From contig NZ_JOEV01000012.1 of the NCBI RefSeq assembly GCF_000721105.1, forward strand, positions 128,243 through 192,242: DNA of 64,000 nt, written 5' to 3'. Shown here in pieces: positions 17,242 to 26,042 of this stretch. This DNA is from Streptomyces cellulosae (lineage in GTDB: Bacteria; Actinomycetota; Actinomycetes; Streptomycetales; Streptomycetaceae). The translations under genes and the position numbers were made by a program. The notes beneath the pieces are model-generated. The model had not been told where the DNA came from and searched no databases. It saw only the letters and a program-made list of their open reading frames with translations. How positions within the stretch are numbered: the first letter of the stretch is position 1; each line of letters starts with the position of its first letter.

Positions 17242-17796
17242 TCATGACCGGGGGCGTTCTGGTCGCGGGTTCCGGCAGTCACGGCAGCGGCCGGGTCGGG
17301 GAGCGCGGAAGGCACGGTCGCAGCCGTCGCAGGTCTGCGCGTTTCCATGCTCCGGTGACAGGTTCAGCTCCGCCCAGACCACCTTGCGCGGGCGCGGTCC
17401 CTGGGCGACGCCCCAGCGGTCGGCGAGTGCCTCGACGAGGACGAGGCCCCGGCCCGATTCGGCATCCGAAGCCGGGCTCTGGATCCTGGGAATGCGTTCC
17501 CCGCATGTGTCGGTCATCTCGATCCGCAGGGTGTCAGCGACGACGTAGAGGGTGAGACGGAAATCCCGGCCCGGGACGCGGCTGTGCGTGGCCGCGTTGG
17601 CCGCGAGTTCGGCGACGATCTGGCGTGCCGGGTCCAACGCAAGGCCCCAGGAATGGAGTTGCTCGGTGGCGAGCAGCCGGGCGAGGCGGGCTCCGCGTGA
17701 CGTGGGGGACAACTGCACGCTGAAGCTGCGGATGTGCTGGTCGGGCGAGGCCTCGGAGGCAGCGGATTTCTGGATCACGTCACCCAGAGTGGCCAT
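17242..17796 (-). CDS. ATP-binding (GHKL, RsbW-like) regulatory protein with C-terminal CxxC pairs
   Basis: A 184-residue protein. Residues 25-145 are a GHKL ATPase of the anti-sigma-factor type: N-box VAELAANAATHSR (61-73) and SGRGLVLVEALADRWGV (114-130). Such proteins next to an HTH/DUF397 pair form the whiJ-like trios scattered in Streptomyces genomes. A short tail holds Cys156, Cys159, Cys171 and Cys174, which could bind zinc and is unusual for the family. Start ATG 17796; another ATG lies 4 bp upstream out of frame. Divergent from the HTH gene across a repeat-rich promoter. Confidence 0.85.
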   Translation of the reverse strand: MATLGDVIQKSAASEASPDQHIRSFSVQLSPTSRGARLARLLATEQLHSWGLALDPARQIVAELAANAATHSRVPGRDFRLTLYVVADTLRIEMTDTCGERIPRIQSPASDAESGRGLVLVEALADRWGVAQGPRPRKVVWAELNLSPEHGNAQTCDGCDRAFRAPRPGRCRDCRNPRPERPRS

Positions 17797-17811
17797 CCAT
17801 GCCTACCGTGA

Positions 17812-17876
17812 ACAGTGACGACTCCGTTGCGTACGGTCACTGTCCGGACGTTGTCCGGTCGTGTCCGGGCTGTCGG
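17812..17876. promoter_or_regulatory. Operator-like repeats between the ATPase and HTH genes
   Basis: Two structures overlap in the 137-bp divergent gap. An inverted repeat has perfect 8-bp arms ACAGTGAC (17812-17819) and GTCACTGT (17836-17843). Then TGTCCGG or TGTCGG occurs four times at 17841, 17852, 17862 and 17871, spaced 11, 10 and 9 bp, i.e. about one helical turn. Such phased direct repeats are typical of cooperative repressor sites; the adjacent HTH protein is the obvious candidate to bind them. Confidence 0.55.
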
Positions 17877-17933
17877 AACCGGCCGTACGGGTAGGGGCCG
17901 TCGCGGCACGGGCGTACGACCAAGGGGTGCGGG

Positions 17934-18812
17934 ATGCAGCAGGTTGACGGCAGCGCGGTACGGCTCAAGACCGAGGCGGACGAGCCGGGTTGGGAGGTCG
18001 ACCCGGACGACGACTGGGGAGTGGCGGTGGTCGCGACCGTGGGGCGGCAGCTGAAGCTGCGGCGGGAGGCGGTGGGGATGCGGGCCGCCGACTTCGGGGA
18101 GACCGTCGGGTACGGCGAGGACATGGTCTACAAGATCGAGGCCGGGAAGCGGATTCCCCGGCCCGAGTATCTGGACAAGGCCGACGAGGTGCTGGCGGCC
18201 GGCGGGTTGCTCGCGGCGATGAAGGAGGACGTGAAGAAGGTCCGGTACCCGAAGAAGGTGCGGGATCTGGCGCAGTTGGAGGCCAAGGCGGTCGAGATCG
18301 GGGTCTACGAGTGCAACAGCATCAACGGGCTGCTGCATACGCCGGAGCATGCGCGCGTCCTGTTCGAGGCAGCCCAGCCTCCGTACTCACAAGGCGAGGT
18401 GGAGCGCATGGTGGCCGCCCGTACGGCTCGGCAGTCGGTCTTCGAAAGGGACCCCGCACCGTCTATCAGCTTCGTGCTGGAAGAGGCGCCGCTGCGGCGC
18501 CCTCTCGGAGGCACAATGGTGTGGCGACAGCAGATCGAACGTCTGCTTGAGGTGGGCCGGATGCGTAACGTCACACTTCAGGTGATGCCGACGCACTGTG
18601 AGATCCACTCCGGTCTGGACGGCAGGATCGAGCTGCTGAAGTTCGCGGAGGGCACGGCGGTGGGACGCTCTGACGGCGCCTTCAACGGCCGGCCCGTCTC
18701 CGACCCGCGGCAGCTTCGCATCCTTGAACTGCGGTATGGCACCATCCGGGCGCAGGCTCTTCCGCCACTGGAGTCGCTGGCCCTCATCGAGCAACTGCTG
18801 GGAGAAACATGA
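17934..18812 (+). CDS. XRE-type HTH regulator with DUF5753 domain
   Basis: A 292-residue regulator. An acidic leader is followed by a helix-turn-helix (about 33-90: VGRQLKLRREAVGMRAADFG and YKIEAGKRIPRPEYL) and a DUF5753 domain to the end (LQVMPTHCEIHSGLDG is a typical stretch). It belongs to the whiJ/BldB-partner family of Streptomyces. ATG at 17934 has AAGGGG upstream. The DUF397 gene overlaps its stop by 4 bp. These regulators typically work with the DUF397 protein, which is thought to relieve DNA binding. Confidence 0.9.
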   Translation: MQQVDGSAVRLKTEADEPGWEVDPDDDWGVAVVATVGRQLKLRREAVGMRAADFGETVGYGEDMVYKIEAGKRIPRPEYLDKADEVLAAGGLLAAMKEDVKKVRYPKKVRDLAQLEAKAVEIGVYECNSINGLLHTPEHARVLFEAAQPPYSQGEVERMVAARTARQSVFERDPAPSISFVLEEAPLRRPLGGTMVWRQQIERLLEVGRMRNVTLQVMPTHCEIHSGLDGRIELLKFAEGTAVGRSDGAFNGRPVSDPRQLRILELRYGTIRAQALPPLESLALIEQLLGET

Positions 18813-19018
18813 TCCGCAAGGCCTCCGTCGGAGACGCCCCCGAACTGACGTGGTTCAAAAGCAGCTACAGCAGCGGCAATGACGGCAACTCCTGCGTCGA
18901 ACTCGCCACCACCACCCGCACCATCCACGTCCGGGACTCCAAGAACGCGGACGGCCCGCGCCTCGCCTTCTCCCCCGTCACCTGGTCGGCCTTCGTGCCG
19001 TATGCGGCCGAAGGCTGA
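18809..19018 (+). CDS. DUF397 protein
   Basis: A 69-residue DUF397 domain and nothing else: LTWFKSSYSSGNDGNSCVEL and VRDSKNADGPRLAFSPVTWSAF are the two conserved blocks. The ATG overlaps the HTH stop codon (ATGA), which fixes the start and couples translation. Partner of the upstream HTH protein in whiJ-type modules. Confidence 0.92.
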   Translation: MIRKASVGDAPELTWFKSSYSSGNDGNSCVELATTTRTIHVRDSKNADGPRLAFSPVTWSAFVPYAAEG

Positions 19019-19044
19019 CCAGGGCGGGGTAGGTACCGGGCGGG

Positions 19045-19239
19045 TCAGAACTTGATGCTGCCGATCATGCCCGCGATGTTCGTCGTCAGCTCGCTGATCG
19101 TCGGAGCGACCGTCGACGAGGCCAGGTAGAAGCCCAGAAGGATGCACACGACCGCGTGTCCGCCCTTCAGTCCTGACTTCTTGACCAGCAGGAAGACGAT
19201 GATCGCCAGCAGCACCACCGCCGAAATCGAGAGTGCCAC
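19045..19239 (-). CDS. Small two-helix membrane protein, unknown
   Basis: A 64-residue protein with membrane segments at about 5-20 and 27-48 separated by KKSGLKGGH. GTG at 19239 with a strong GGAGGTGAG site shows it is translated. Conserved-looking motifs are GHAVVCILLGFYLASS and NIAGMIGSI. I do not recognise a function. It is divergent from the S9 peptidase and convergent with the DUF397 gene. Confidence 0.7.
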   Translation of the reverse strand: MALSISAVVLLAIIVFLLVKKSGLKGGHAVVCILLGFYLASSTVAPTISELTTNIAGMIGSIKF

Positions 19240-19415
19240 GGCGGCTCACCTCCAAAGATCCCAGGAGCGCGGGGGTCGGACTAAGGGGGCAGATAAATCC
19301 ATTAAGCGGCCAGCAGGTTCATACCCACTATGCGCTAGTGATCATAACTATCCGCACGCGCGCATCGATCGGCGCACGGCCGCACAAGGGGGCGCATGGC
19401 CAATATGGTCAAGGC

Positions 19416-21533
19416 ATGATGACCGAGGCTGACTCCTTCCCCCGCCGGCACGCCCGTACCCAGCGGTTCACGCTCGGCGCGCCGCGTGCGTTCACCGTGG
19501 CGCCGGACGGTTCACGTGTCGTGTTCCTGCGCTCGGGCTCGGGTACCGACCGGGCCAACTCGCTGTGGGTGCTCGACCTTCCGGACGGCACGGAGCGCGT
19601 GGCGGCGGACCCGCGCGCCCTGCTGGGAGGTGCGCCGGAGCACCTCTCGCCCGAGGAGCGGGCGCGGCGCGAGCGCAGTCGTGAGGGCGGCGCGGGCATC
19701 GTCGGCTACGCCACCGACGCCGCCGTGGAGTTGGCGTGTTTCGCCTTGTCGGGGCGGCTTTTCGCGGCGGAGCTGAGGGCCGGTACGGCACGTGAACTCC
19801 CCGTCGCCGGGACGGTGATCGACCCGCGCCCCTCCCCCGACGGACGGCACATCGCGTACGTCGCGCGGGGCGCCCTGCGGGTGACGGGCGCCGGGGGCGA
19901 GGACGACCGGCCGTTGGCGGAGCCCGAGTCGAAGCAGGTCGCCTACGGTCTCGCGGAGTTCATCGCGGCCGAGGAGATGGGCCGCTCGCGGGGCTTCTGG
20001 TGGTCGCCGGAGTCGGACCGGCTGCTGGTGGCCCGGGTGGACGACTCGCCGGTGCGGCGGTGGTGGATCTCCGACCCGGCCCATCCGGACCGTGATCCAC
20101 AACACGTGCCGTACCCGGCGGCGGGCACGGACAACGCGGACGTACGGCTGTTCGTGATCGGCCTGGACGGGGTGCGCACGGAGGTCGTCTGGGACTGGGC
20201 GCGGTATCCGTACCTGGCACATGTGCACTGGTCAGCGGCGGGTGCGCCCCTGCTGCTCGTACAGGCGCGCGACCAGCGCAGTCAGCTCTACCTGGCCGTT
20301 GATCCGGAGACCGGCGCGACCCGGATGGTGCACGCGGACGAAGATCCAGTTTGGCTCGATCTTTTCCCCGGGGTGCCGTGCTGGAGCCCGTCAGGACAGC
20401 TGGTGCGGATCGCCGACGAGGGCGGCGCGCGGGTCCTGGCGGTCGGCGAACGGCCGCTGACCGGCGCCCAGTTGCATGTCCGGGCGGTGCTGGACATCTC
20501 CGACGGTGACGTGCTGGTCTCGGCCTCGGCGGGCGAGGAGGCCGAGGTCCCGGAGACCGGCGAGGTCCACGTGTACCGGGTGAACGAACTCGGAACGGAG
20601 CGTGTGTCCCAGGAACCCGGCGTGCACTCGGCGGTGCGCGCCGGGGGCGTGACGGTGCTGGTGTCCTCGGCGCTGGACCGGCCGGGCGCCCGGGTGCGGG
20701 TCCTGCGCGACGGGAAGCAGGTGGCGCTTGTCGCCTCGTACGCCGAAGATCCCGGTATGTCGCCGCGCGTGACCCTCACCGAGGGGGGCGCACGACGAAT
20801 CCCGTGCGCCGTGCTTATGCCTACGGACTACCCGGGCGACACTCCCCTTCCGGTTCTGCTGGATCCCTACGGCGGTCCGCACGGCCCCCGCGTGGTCGCC
20901 GCGCACAACGCGCACCTCACCTCGCAGTGGTTCGCCGACCAGGGTTTCGCCGTCGTCGTCGCCGACGGCCGGGGCACCCCCGGCCGCTCTCCGGCCTGGG
21001 AGAAGGCGGTCCACCACGACTTCACGGTGTCCCTGGACGACCAGGTCGAGGCGCTGCACGAGCTCGCGAAGAGGTATCCGCTCGACCTGTCCCGGGTGGC
21101 CATCCGCGGGTGGTCCTACGGCGGCTGGCTGGCCGGGCTCGCGGTGCTGCGCCGCCCGGACGTCTTCCACGCGGGCATCGCGGGCGCCCCGGTGACCGAC
21201 TGGCGTCTGTACGACACCCACTACACGGAGCGCTACCTGGGCGACCCGGCCGCGCACCCGGAGTCGTACGCGAAGAGTTCGCTGGTGACGGACGACGGCC
21301 TGTCCTCCCCCGCCGAGCCGCACCGGCCGCTGATGATCGTGCACGGCACCGCCGACGACAACGTGGTCTTCGCCCACGCCCTGCGACTGTCCTCCGCCCT
21401 GCTGGCGGCCGGCCGCCCGCACGAGGTGCTGCCGCTGTCCGGGGTGACCCACATGACCCCACAGGAACAGGTGGCGGAGAACCTGCTCCTGCTCCAGGTG
21501 GACTTCCTCCGCCGCACCCTCCGACTGGGCTGA
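19416..21533 (+). CDS. S9-family prolyl oligopeptidase / DPP-IV-like serine peptidase
   Basis: A 705-residue peptidase with an N-terminal beta-propeller (DPP-IV type, about 1-450) and a C-terminal alpha/beta hydrolase. Catalytic Ser is near residue 566 in GWSYGGW, Asp near 646 in HGTADDNVVF and His near 678 in SGVTHMT. The propeller contains EFIAAEEMGRSRGFWWSP with the EE pair that anchors substrate N-termini in DPP-IV enzymes, so it probably releases Xaa-Pro dipeptides. No signal peptide, hence cytoplasmic. Start ATG 19416 (or 19419). It could digest peptides imported by the nearby permeases; that link is inference. Confidence 0.88.
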   Translation: MMTEADSFPRRHARTQRFTLGAPRAFTVAPDGSRVVFLRSGSGTDRANSLWVLDLPDGTERVAADPRALLGGAPEHLSPEERARRERSREGGAGIVGYATDAAVELACFALSGRLFAAELRAGTARELPVAGTVIDPRPSPDGRHIAYVARGALRVTGAGGEDDRPLAEPESKQVAYGLAEFIAAEEMGRSRGFWWSPESDRLLVARVDDSPVRRWWISDPAHPDRDPQHVPYPAAGTDNADVRLFVIGLDGVRTEVVWDWARYPYLAHVHWSAAGAPLLLVQARDQRSQLYLAVDPETGATRMVHADEDPVWLDLFPGVPCWSPSGQLVRIADEGGARVLAVGERPLTGAQLHVRAVLDISDGDVLVSASAGEEAEVPETGEVHVYRVNELGTERVSQEPGVHSAVRAGGVTVLVSSALDRPGARVRVLRDGKQVALVASYAEDPGMSPRVTLTEGGARRIPCAVLMPTDYPGDTPLPVLLDPYGGPHGPRVVAAHNAHLTSQWFADQGFAVVVADGRGTPGRSPAWEKAVHHDFTVSLDDQVEALHELAKRYPLDLSRVAIRGWSYGGWLAGLAVLRRPDVFHAGIAGAPVTDWRLYDTHYTERYLGDPAAHPESYAKSSLVTDDGLSSPAEPHRPLMIVHGTADDNVVFAHALRLSSALLAAGRPHEVLPLSGVTHMTPQEQVAENLLLLQVDFLRRTLRLG

Positions 21534-21577
21534 GCAACGACACTCCACAGAGCACCGCAACCGTCCATCAAGGAACC
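21519..21577. repeat. Direct repeat copy 1 at the end of the S9 peptidase gene
   Basis: A 59-bp stretch covering the last codons and 3' flank of the S9 gene. It is about 85% identical to 22741-22797, on the far side of the GH114 gene. Shared core: CAACGACACTCC and GAGCACCGCAACC. Confidence 0.8.
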
Positions 21578-21606
21578 GGAGCGACCGGTCAGTTCGGGCA
21601 GGACCA

Positions 21607-21634
21607 GAGAAGGGGCCCTGGAGGGGCCCTTCTC
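21607..21634. terminator. Hairpin between S9 peptidase and GH114 gene
   Basis: GAGAAGGG (21607-21614) pairs with CCCTTCTC (21627-21634); the inner part adds partial G-C pairing. It lies between convergent genes and can serve both. Confidence 0.65.
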
Positions 21635-21721
21635 GCCCCGACCACACCTTCGGCAGGATCCTCGACGCCGGAGCGGCCGGCGCTTACCGGTGACCCCGCC
21701 ACCTCGCTCGACGGGCCCGCG

Positions 21722-22537
21722 TCAGCAGGTCTGGCGGAGGTGGCCGCTCTCACCCTTCGGCACGACATCCCTGTCGCGGCGAACGATGCTCAGTGTGCCG
21801 TCCCAGCCCATGCACGCCTGCGACAGGCCCGTCGCCGAGTACTCGACCACCAGCACGTTGTCGTCGAAGGCGTCGGCGAACTCGCCGCACTCCTTCCACT
21901 GGCCACACTCCTCCACCACGGCGAAGTCCAGACCCACGGATGCCCGGTCGGGCGCGAGCTCCACGGTGTTCTTCTGGCCCATGGCCAACCCCTTCTCATG
22001 GGCGTGCGTCGACAGCAGCTTCATGAACGCCTTGGCGTGGTCGCCGTTCAGGTAATCCGGAAAGCGAGTGAAGGTGTCGTAGTTGTCGGCCTCGACGGCA
22101 TTGAACCCCTTGGCCGCGCACTCGTCGATCCAGGTGCCCACCTTGGCCGCGATGCGCTCCTGCTTGGCGTCCGTACGGATGTCCAGTACCGCCTCGTCCC
22201 AGTCCTTGTCGTAGACGACGGCTCCGCTTGCGTCGCGCAGCAGCAGGTCGGGGGCCCAGTCGCCTTCCGCGTGCTCCTGCGCCTGGAAGGCGTTGATGTA
22301 GCAGATGTTGTACCCGCCCGGGGCGGGCGTGTCCTCGCGGTCACGGCTGACCACCTTCACACCGGTGGGGGGTGTGTATCCACCGCCGATCTGGTAGTCC
22401 CATCCCACGTGTTTCGGGGGCGGCGTCACCGTGACGGCGTCCGCTGAGGGGGCGCATGAGGGAGCGCCGACCATGGCCGCGGCGACCGCGAGGATGGCGG
22501 GGCCGCGACGGGACAGCACACGCATCACACTGCTCAT
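21722..22537 (-). CDS. Secreted GH114 endo-alpha-1,4-polygalactosaminidase-like protein
   Basis: A 271-residue protein with a signal peptide (basic start, hydrophobic core to about residue 25, then APSCAPS). The mature part is a TIM-barrel of the GH114 family: VGWDYQIGG near the start, NICYINAFQAQ, KGFNAVEADNYD with candidate catalytic acids, GQKNTVELAP and FAVVEECGQW. The family cleaves galactosaminogalactan-type polysaccharides. Start chosen at 22537; an ATG four codons later is also possible. It converges on the S9 gene and is bracketed by direct repeats, which suggests acquisition as a cassette. Confidence 0.82.
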   Translation of the reverse strand: MSSVMRVLSRRGPAILAVAAAMVGAPSCAPSADAVTVTPPPKHVGWDYQIGGGYTPPTGVKVVSRDREDTPAPGGYNICYINAFQAQEHAEGDWAPDLLLRDASGAVVYDKDWDEAVLDIRTDAKQERIAAKVGTWIDECAAKGFNAVEADNYDTFTRFPDYLNGDHAKAFMKLLSTHAHEKGLAMGQKNTVELAPDRASVGLDFAVVEECGQWKECGEFADAFDDNVLVVEYSATGLSQACMGWDGTLSIVRRDRDVVPKGESGHLRQTC

Positions 22538-22740
22538 TGAGGACGAAGCTCCACATAACCCTGGGCGGCGTCCCAGCCTCGGACGCTGAACGCGGTCCTG
22601 GCGGCTTTGTCCGGGCTCAGGTCACGAGGGCCGATCACCGAATGGACGTGCCTTCTGCTGCCGGGCCTTCGACTCCGGCGTATCGCGAGTAGATCCATCA
22701 GGAGTTGGTTGTGTCAACCCGGCGCCGAGCGCGGGGAAAG

Positions 22741-22797
22741 CTCCGACTGGCTGACAACGACACTCCCCGGAGCACCGCAACCATCAATTGAGGAACC
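22741..22797. repeat. Direct repeat copy 2, upstream of the GH114 gene
   Basis: Counterpart of 21519-21577, including a relic of the S9 gene end (CTCCGACTGGCTGA). It stands alone here without the rest of the S9 gene, 204 bp upstream of the GH114 start. The rest of the 22538-22996 gap holds only the permease-operon terminator and no gene I can support. Confidence 0.8.
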
Positions 22798-22855
22798 ACG
22801 ACGAAACACCGGCCAGGTCCGCGAGAGCGGCGCCGGCTTAGGCGCAAAAAGCGGC

Positions 22856-22889
22856 AACGGGCCGGGAGACATGGCGCTCCCGGCCCGTT
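22856..22889 (-). terminator. Intrinsic terminator of oligopeptide permease operon 1
   Basis: A perfect 13-bp stem AACGGGCCGGGAG (22856-22868) with its complement (22877-22889) and an 8-base loop. On the minus strand it is followed by GCCGCTTTTTGC, a T run rare in this genome. It lies 107 bp past the last operon gene. Confidence 0.85.
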
Positions 22890-22996
22890 TACGGCACCCG
22901 CACGGCCGTACGTCGTTCAGACTGACGCGTCCGTATATCGAGATCGGGTCGGTGAAGTTGCCTGCGTGTAAACGCGATTGGCTGGCATTTGTACGG

Positions 22997-24040
22997 TTAT
23001 TCCAGGGCTTCGGGCACGACCTGCTTCTCCTCCGCGAAGTGGCAGGCCGAGTCATGGCTCTCGGGACCGGCCAGGAACCGGAACTCGGCGGGTACCGCGA
23101 GCGCCGGGACCTCCAGGGCGCAGCGCTCCCGTGCCTTCCAGCAGCGGGTGCGGAAGCGGCAGCCGGAGGGGATGTTCGTCGGGGACGGGACGTCGCCGAC
23201 GAGGATGATCCGCTCCCGGTGCTCCCTGGCCGTCGGGTCGGGCACGGGGACGGCGGACAGCAGGGCCTGGGTGTAGGGGTGCGTGGGATGGTCGTAGATC
23301 TCGGCGTCCCTGCCGATCTCGACGATCCGGCCGAGGTACATCACACCGACCCGGTCCGAGATGTGCCGGACGATCGACAGGTCGTGCGCGATGAAGATGT
23401 ACGACAGGTCGAACTCGTCCTGGAGGCCCGCCATCAGGTTGATGACCTGCGCCTGCACGGACACGTCCAGCGCCGACACCGGTTCGTCGGCGACGATGAT
23501 CTCCGGGCGCAGCGCCAACCCCCGGGCGATGCCGATGCGTTGGCGCTGGCCGCCGGAGAACTGGTGCGGATAGCGGTTGATGTACTCGGGGTTGAGACCG
23601 ACGACGTCGAGGAGTTCCCGCACCCTGCGGCGTCGGTCGCCCTTCGGGGCCACCTCCGGGTGGATGTCGTACGGCTCTGCGATGATGTCGCCGACCGTCA
23701 TCCGCGGGTTGAGCGAGGTGTACGGGTCCTGGAACACCATCTGGATGTTGCGGCGGACCGCCTTCAGGGCCCGGCCGGAGAGTTTGCCGATGTCCTCGCC
23801 CTTGTAGCGGATCTCCCCGGCCGTCGGCTTCTCCAGGTTGACCAGCAGCTTGGCGACCGTGGACTTGCCGCAGCCGGACTCGCCCACGATGCCGAGGGTT
23901 TCGCCGCGGTCGAGGGTGAAGTCGACGCCGTCGACCGCCTTCACCGCGCCGATCTGCTTCTTGGACAGGACCCCCCGGGTGAGCGGGTAGTGCTTGACCA
24001 GCCCGTTGACCTCCAGGATCGGCTCAGCGGTCGAGGCCAT
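22997..24040 (-). CDS. Oligopeptide ABC importer ATPase, OppF-type (operon 1)
   Basis: A 347-residue ATPase with Walker A GESGCGKS (53-60), signature [15 protein letters not shown], Walker [13 protein letters not shown] and H-loop [10 protein letters not shown]. The C-terminal oligopeptide-permease extension has the Cys-containing block [36 protein letters not shown] is typical of OppF/DppF. It overlaps the OppD-type gene by 17 bp and ends the operon. The equivalent protein of operon 2 is nearly identical through the core, showing paralogy. It energises peptide uptake at the inner face of the membrane. Confidence 0.93.
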   Translation of the reverse strand: MASTAEPILEVNGLVKHYPLTRGVLSKKQIGAVKAVDGVDFTLDRGETLGIVGESGCGKSTVAKLLVNLEKPTAGEIRYKGEDIGKLSGRALKAVRRNIQMVFQDPYTSLNPRMTVGDIIAEPYDIHPEVAPKGDRRRRVRELLDVVGLNPEYINRYPHQFSGGQRQRIGIARGLALRPEIIVADEPVSALDVSVQAQVINLMAGLQDEFDLSYIFIAHDLSIVRHISDRVGVMYLGRIVEIGRDAEIYDHPTHPYTQALLSAVPVPDPTAREHRERIILVGDVPSPTNIPSGCRFRTRCWKARERCALEVPALAVPAEFRFLAGPESHDSACHFAEEKQVVPEALE

Positions 24041-25025
24041 GCAGACACTCCCTCCAGAAGTGGCAGGCGCTGCCCCGGCCCCCGTCCGACTCGCCGGCGT
24101 GGGTCACCTCGTACAGCGGGGGTACGTCGGTGCGGCACACGTCCTGGGCCATCGGGCAACGCGGGTGGAAGGGGCAACCGGACGGGATGTTCATGAGGTT
24201 GGGCGGCAGGCCCTTGATGGCGTAGAGCTCCTGGCCCTTCTGGTCCAGACGCGGGACGGAGTCCAGCAGGCCGCGGGTGTACGGGTGGGCGGGCGCCTTG
24301 TAGATGTCGTGGACCGGGGCGGACTCGACGATCCGGCCCGCGTACATCACGACGATCCGGTCGGCCACGTCGGCGACCACCCCCAGGTCGTGGGTGATCA
24401 GGACCAGCCCCATGCGGTACTCGCGCTGCAACTCCGCGAGCAGCTCCATGACCTGGGCCTGGACCGTGACGTCGAGGGCGGTCGTGGGCTCGTCGGCGAT
24501 GATCAGGGCGGGTTCGAGGGCGAGCGCCATCGCGATCATGATGCGCTGGCGCATACCGCCGGAGAACTGGTGCGGGTACTGCCTGACCCGTTCCGCGGCG
24601 GCCGGGATGCGCACCCGGTCCATCAGCTCGACGGCCTTGGCACGGGCGTCCTTGCGGGACATCCCCCGGTGGACCACGAACATCTCGCCGAGCTGGTCGC
24701 CGACGCTCAGCACCGGGTTCAGGGACGACAGCGCGTCCTGGAAGATCATCGCCATCTCGGCGCCGCGGATCCTCCGCCGCTCCTCCTCCTTGAGCGTGAG
24801 CAGGTCCTGGCCCCGGAAGAGGATCTCGCCGCCGGTGATCCGTCCCGGCGGGATGTCGAGGATGCCCATCACGGCCTGCGCGGTCACCGACTTGCCGGAG
24901 CCGGACTCGCCGAGCACGGCCAGGGTCTCCCCCGCGTCCACGCCGTAGTCGACCCCGTTGACCGCCTTGGCGACACCGTCCCGGGTCCGGAACTCCACGC
25001 GCAGATCACGCACTTCGAGCAACAT
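24024..25025 (-). CDS. Oligopeptide ABC importer ATPase, OppD-type (operon 1)
   Basis: A 333-residue ATPase: Walker A GESGSGKS (39-46), [19 protein letters not shown], signature [17 protein letters not shown], Walker [13 protein letters not shown] and H-loop [10 protein letters not shown]. The OppD-type C-terminus carries [17 protein letters not shown]. Starts at ATG 25025, 9 bp after the permease stop. Forms a heterodimer with the OppF-type subunit. Confidence 0.93.
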   Translation of the reverse strand: MLLEVRDLRVEFRTRDGVAKAVNGVDYGVDAGETLAVLGESGSGKSVTAQAVMGILDIPPGRITGGEILFRGQDLLTLKEEERRRIRGAEMAMIFQDALSSLNPVLSVGDQLGEMFVVHRGMSRKDARAKAVELMDRVRIPAAAERVRQYPHQFSGGMRQRIMIAMALALEPALIIADEPTTALDVTVQAQVMELLAELQREYRMGLVLITHDLGVVADVADRIVVMYAGRIVESAPVHDIYKAPAHPYTRGLLDSVPRLDQKGQELYAIKGLPPNLMNIPSGCPFHPRCPMAQDVCRTDVPPLYEVTHAGESDGGRGSACHFWRECLHGLDR

Positions 25026-25034
25026 GACGGCGGC

Positions 25035-26042
25035 TCACCTCAGCTTCGGATCGAGAGCGTCCCGCACGGCGTCGCCGAGCATGATGAACGCGAGCACGGT
25101 GAGGGCGAGGGCGCCGGCCGGCCAGAGGAGCATGTGGGGAGCGTTGCGGATGTAGGCGGAGGCGGCGGAGATGTCGATGCCCCAGCTGACCGTCGGCGGT
25201 CTCAGTCCGACACCGAGGTAGGACAGGGTCGCCTCCAGCGCGATGTACGTGCCGAGCGCGATGGTCGCCACGACGATCACCGGGGCGACCGCGTTGGGGG
25301 TGATGTGCCGCAGGAGGATGCGGGAGTGGGAGGCGCCGAGGGCGCGGGCGGCCTGCACGTAGTCGTTCTGTTTGGCGGTGATGACCGAGCCGCGGGCGAT
25401 ACGGGAGATCTGCGGCCAGCCCAGCAGCACCATGAACCCGATCACCGGCCAGACGGTGTTGCTGGTGACGACGGACAGCAGGACCAGGCCGCCGAGGACC
25501 ACCGGGATCGCGAAGAAGATGTCGGTGATCCGGGACAGGAACGAGTCCGGGGTCCCGCCGAAGAACCCGGCGAGTCCGCCGAGCACCGAGCCCAGGACCG
25601 AGACCCCGAGCGTGGCACAGACGCCGACCGTGACGGACGTACGGGCTCCGTGGACGGTGCGGGTGTAGACGTCGCAGCCCTGTCCGTCGAAGCCGAAGGG
25701 GTGGCCCGGCTGGGAGCCCTCCTGGGCCTTGGCGAGGTCGCACGCGAGGGGGTTGCCGGAGGCGATCAGGGACGGCCAGACGGAGATCACGACGAGGAAC
25801 ACGATCACCAGGCCGGAGATGATGAACACGGGGTTGCGGCGCAGGTCGTGCCAGGCGTCGGACCAGAGGGAGCGGGGTGTGGCGGAGGGACCGGGGCCGG
25901 CGGCCGGGGGACCTTCGAGGGTTTCCCCCTCGCTGGTGGCGAGGTCCATCGCGCCGCCCATGCCGGTCGCGGCGATCGCCCCGTCCTCGGGGGTCCGGCC
26001 CCCGCCCGCCGTGTGCGGCTCCTGCGGAATCGGCTCAGGCAT
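25035..26042 (-). CDS. Oligopeptide ABC importer permease, OppC-type (operon 1)
   Basis: A 335-residue permease. A long soluble N-terminus (1-68) precedes LWSDAWHDLRRNPVF, the start of the OppC_N region, and six membrane segments follow. The cytoplasmic coupling motif is DYVQAARALGASHSRILLRHITPN (within 215-245). An extracellular loop PFGFDGQGCDVYTRTVHGAR is the family-typical periplasmic-side signature. It overlaps the OppB-type gene by 8 bp. Confidence 0.92.
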   Translation of the reverse strand: MPEPIPQEPHTAGGGRTPEDGAIAATGMGGAMDLATSEGETLEGPPAAGPGPSATPRSLWSDAWHDLRRNPVFIISGLVIVFLVVISVWPSLIASGNPLACDLAKAQEGSQPGHPFGFDGQGCDVYTRTVHGARTSVTVGVCATLGVSVLGSVLGGLAGFFGGTPDSFLSRITDIFFAIPVVLGGLVLLSVVTSNTVWPVIGFMVLLGWPQISRIARGSVITAKQNDYVQAARALGASHSRILLRHITPNAVAPVIVVATIALGTYIALEATLSYLGVGLRPPTVSWGIDISAASAYIRNAPHMLLWPAGALALTVLAFIMLGDAVRDALDPKLR

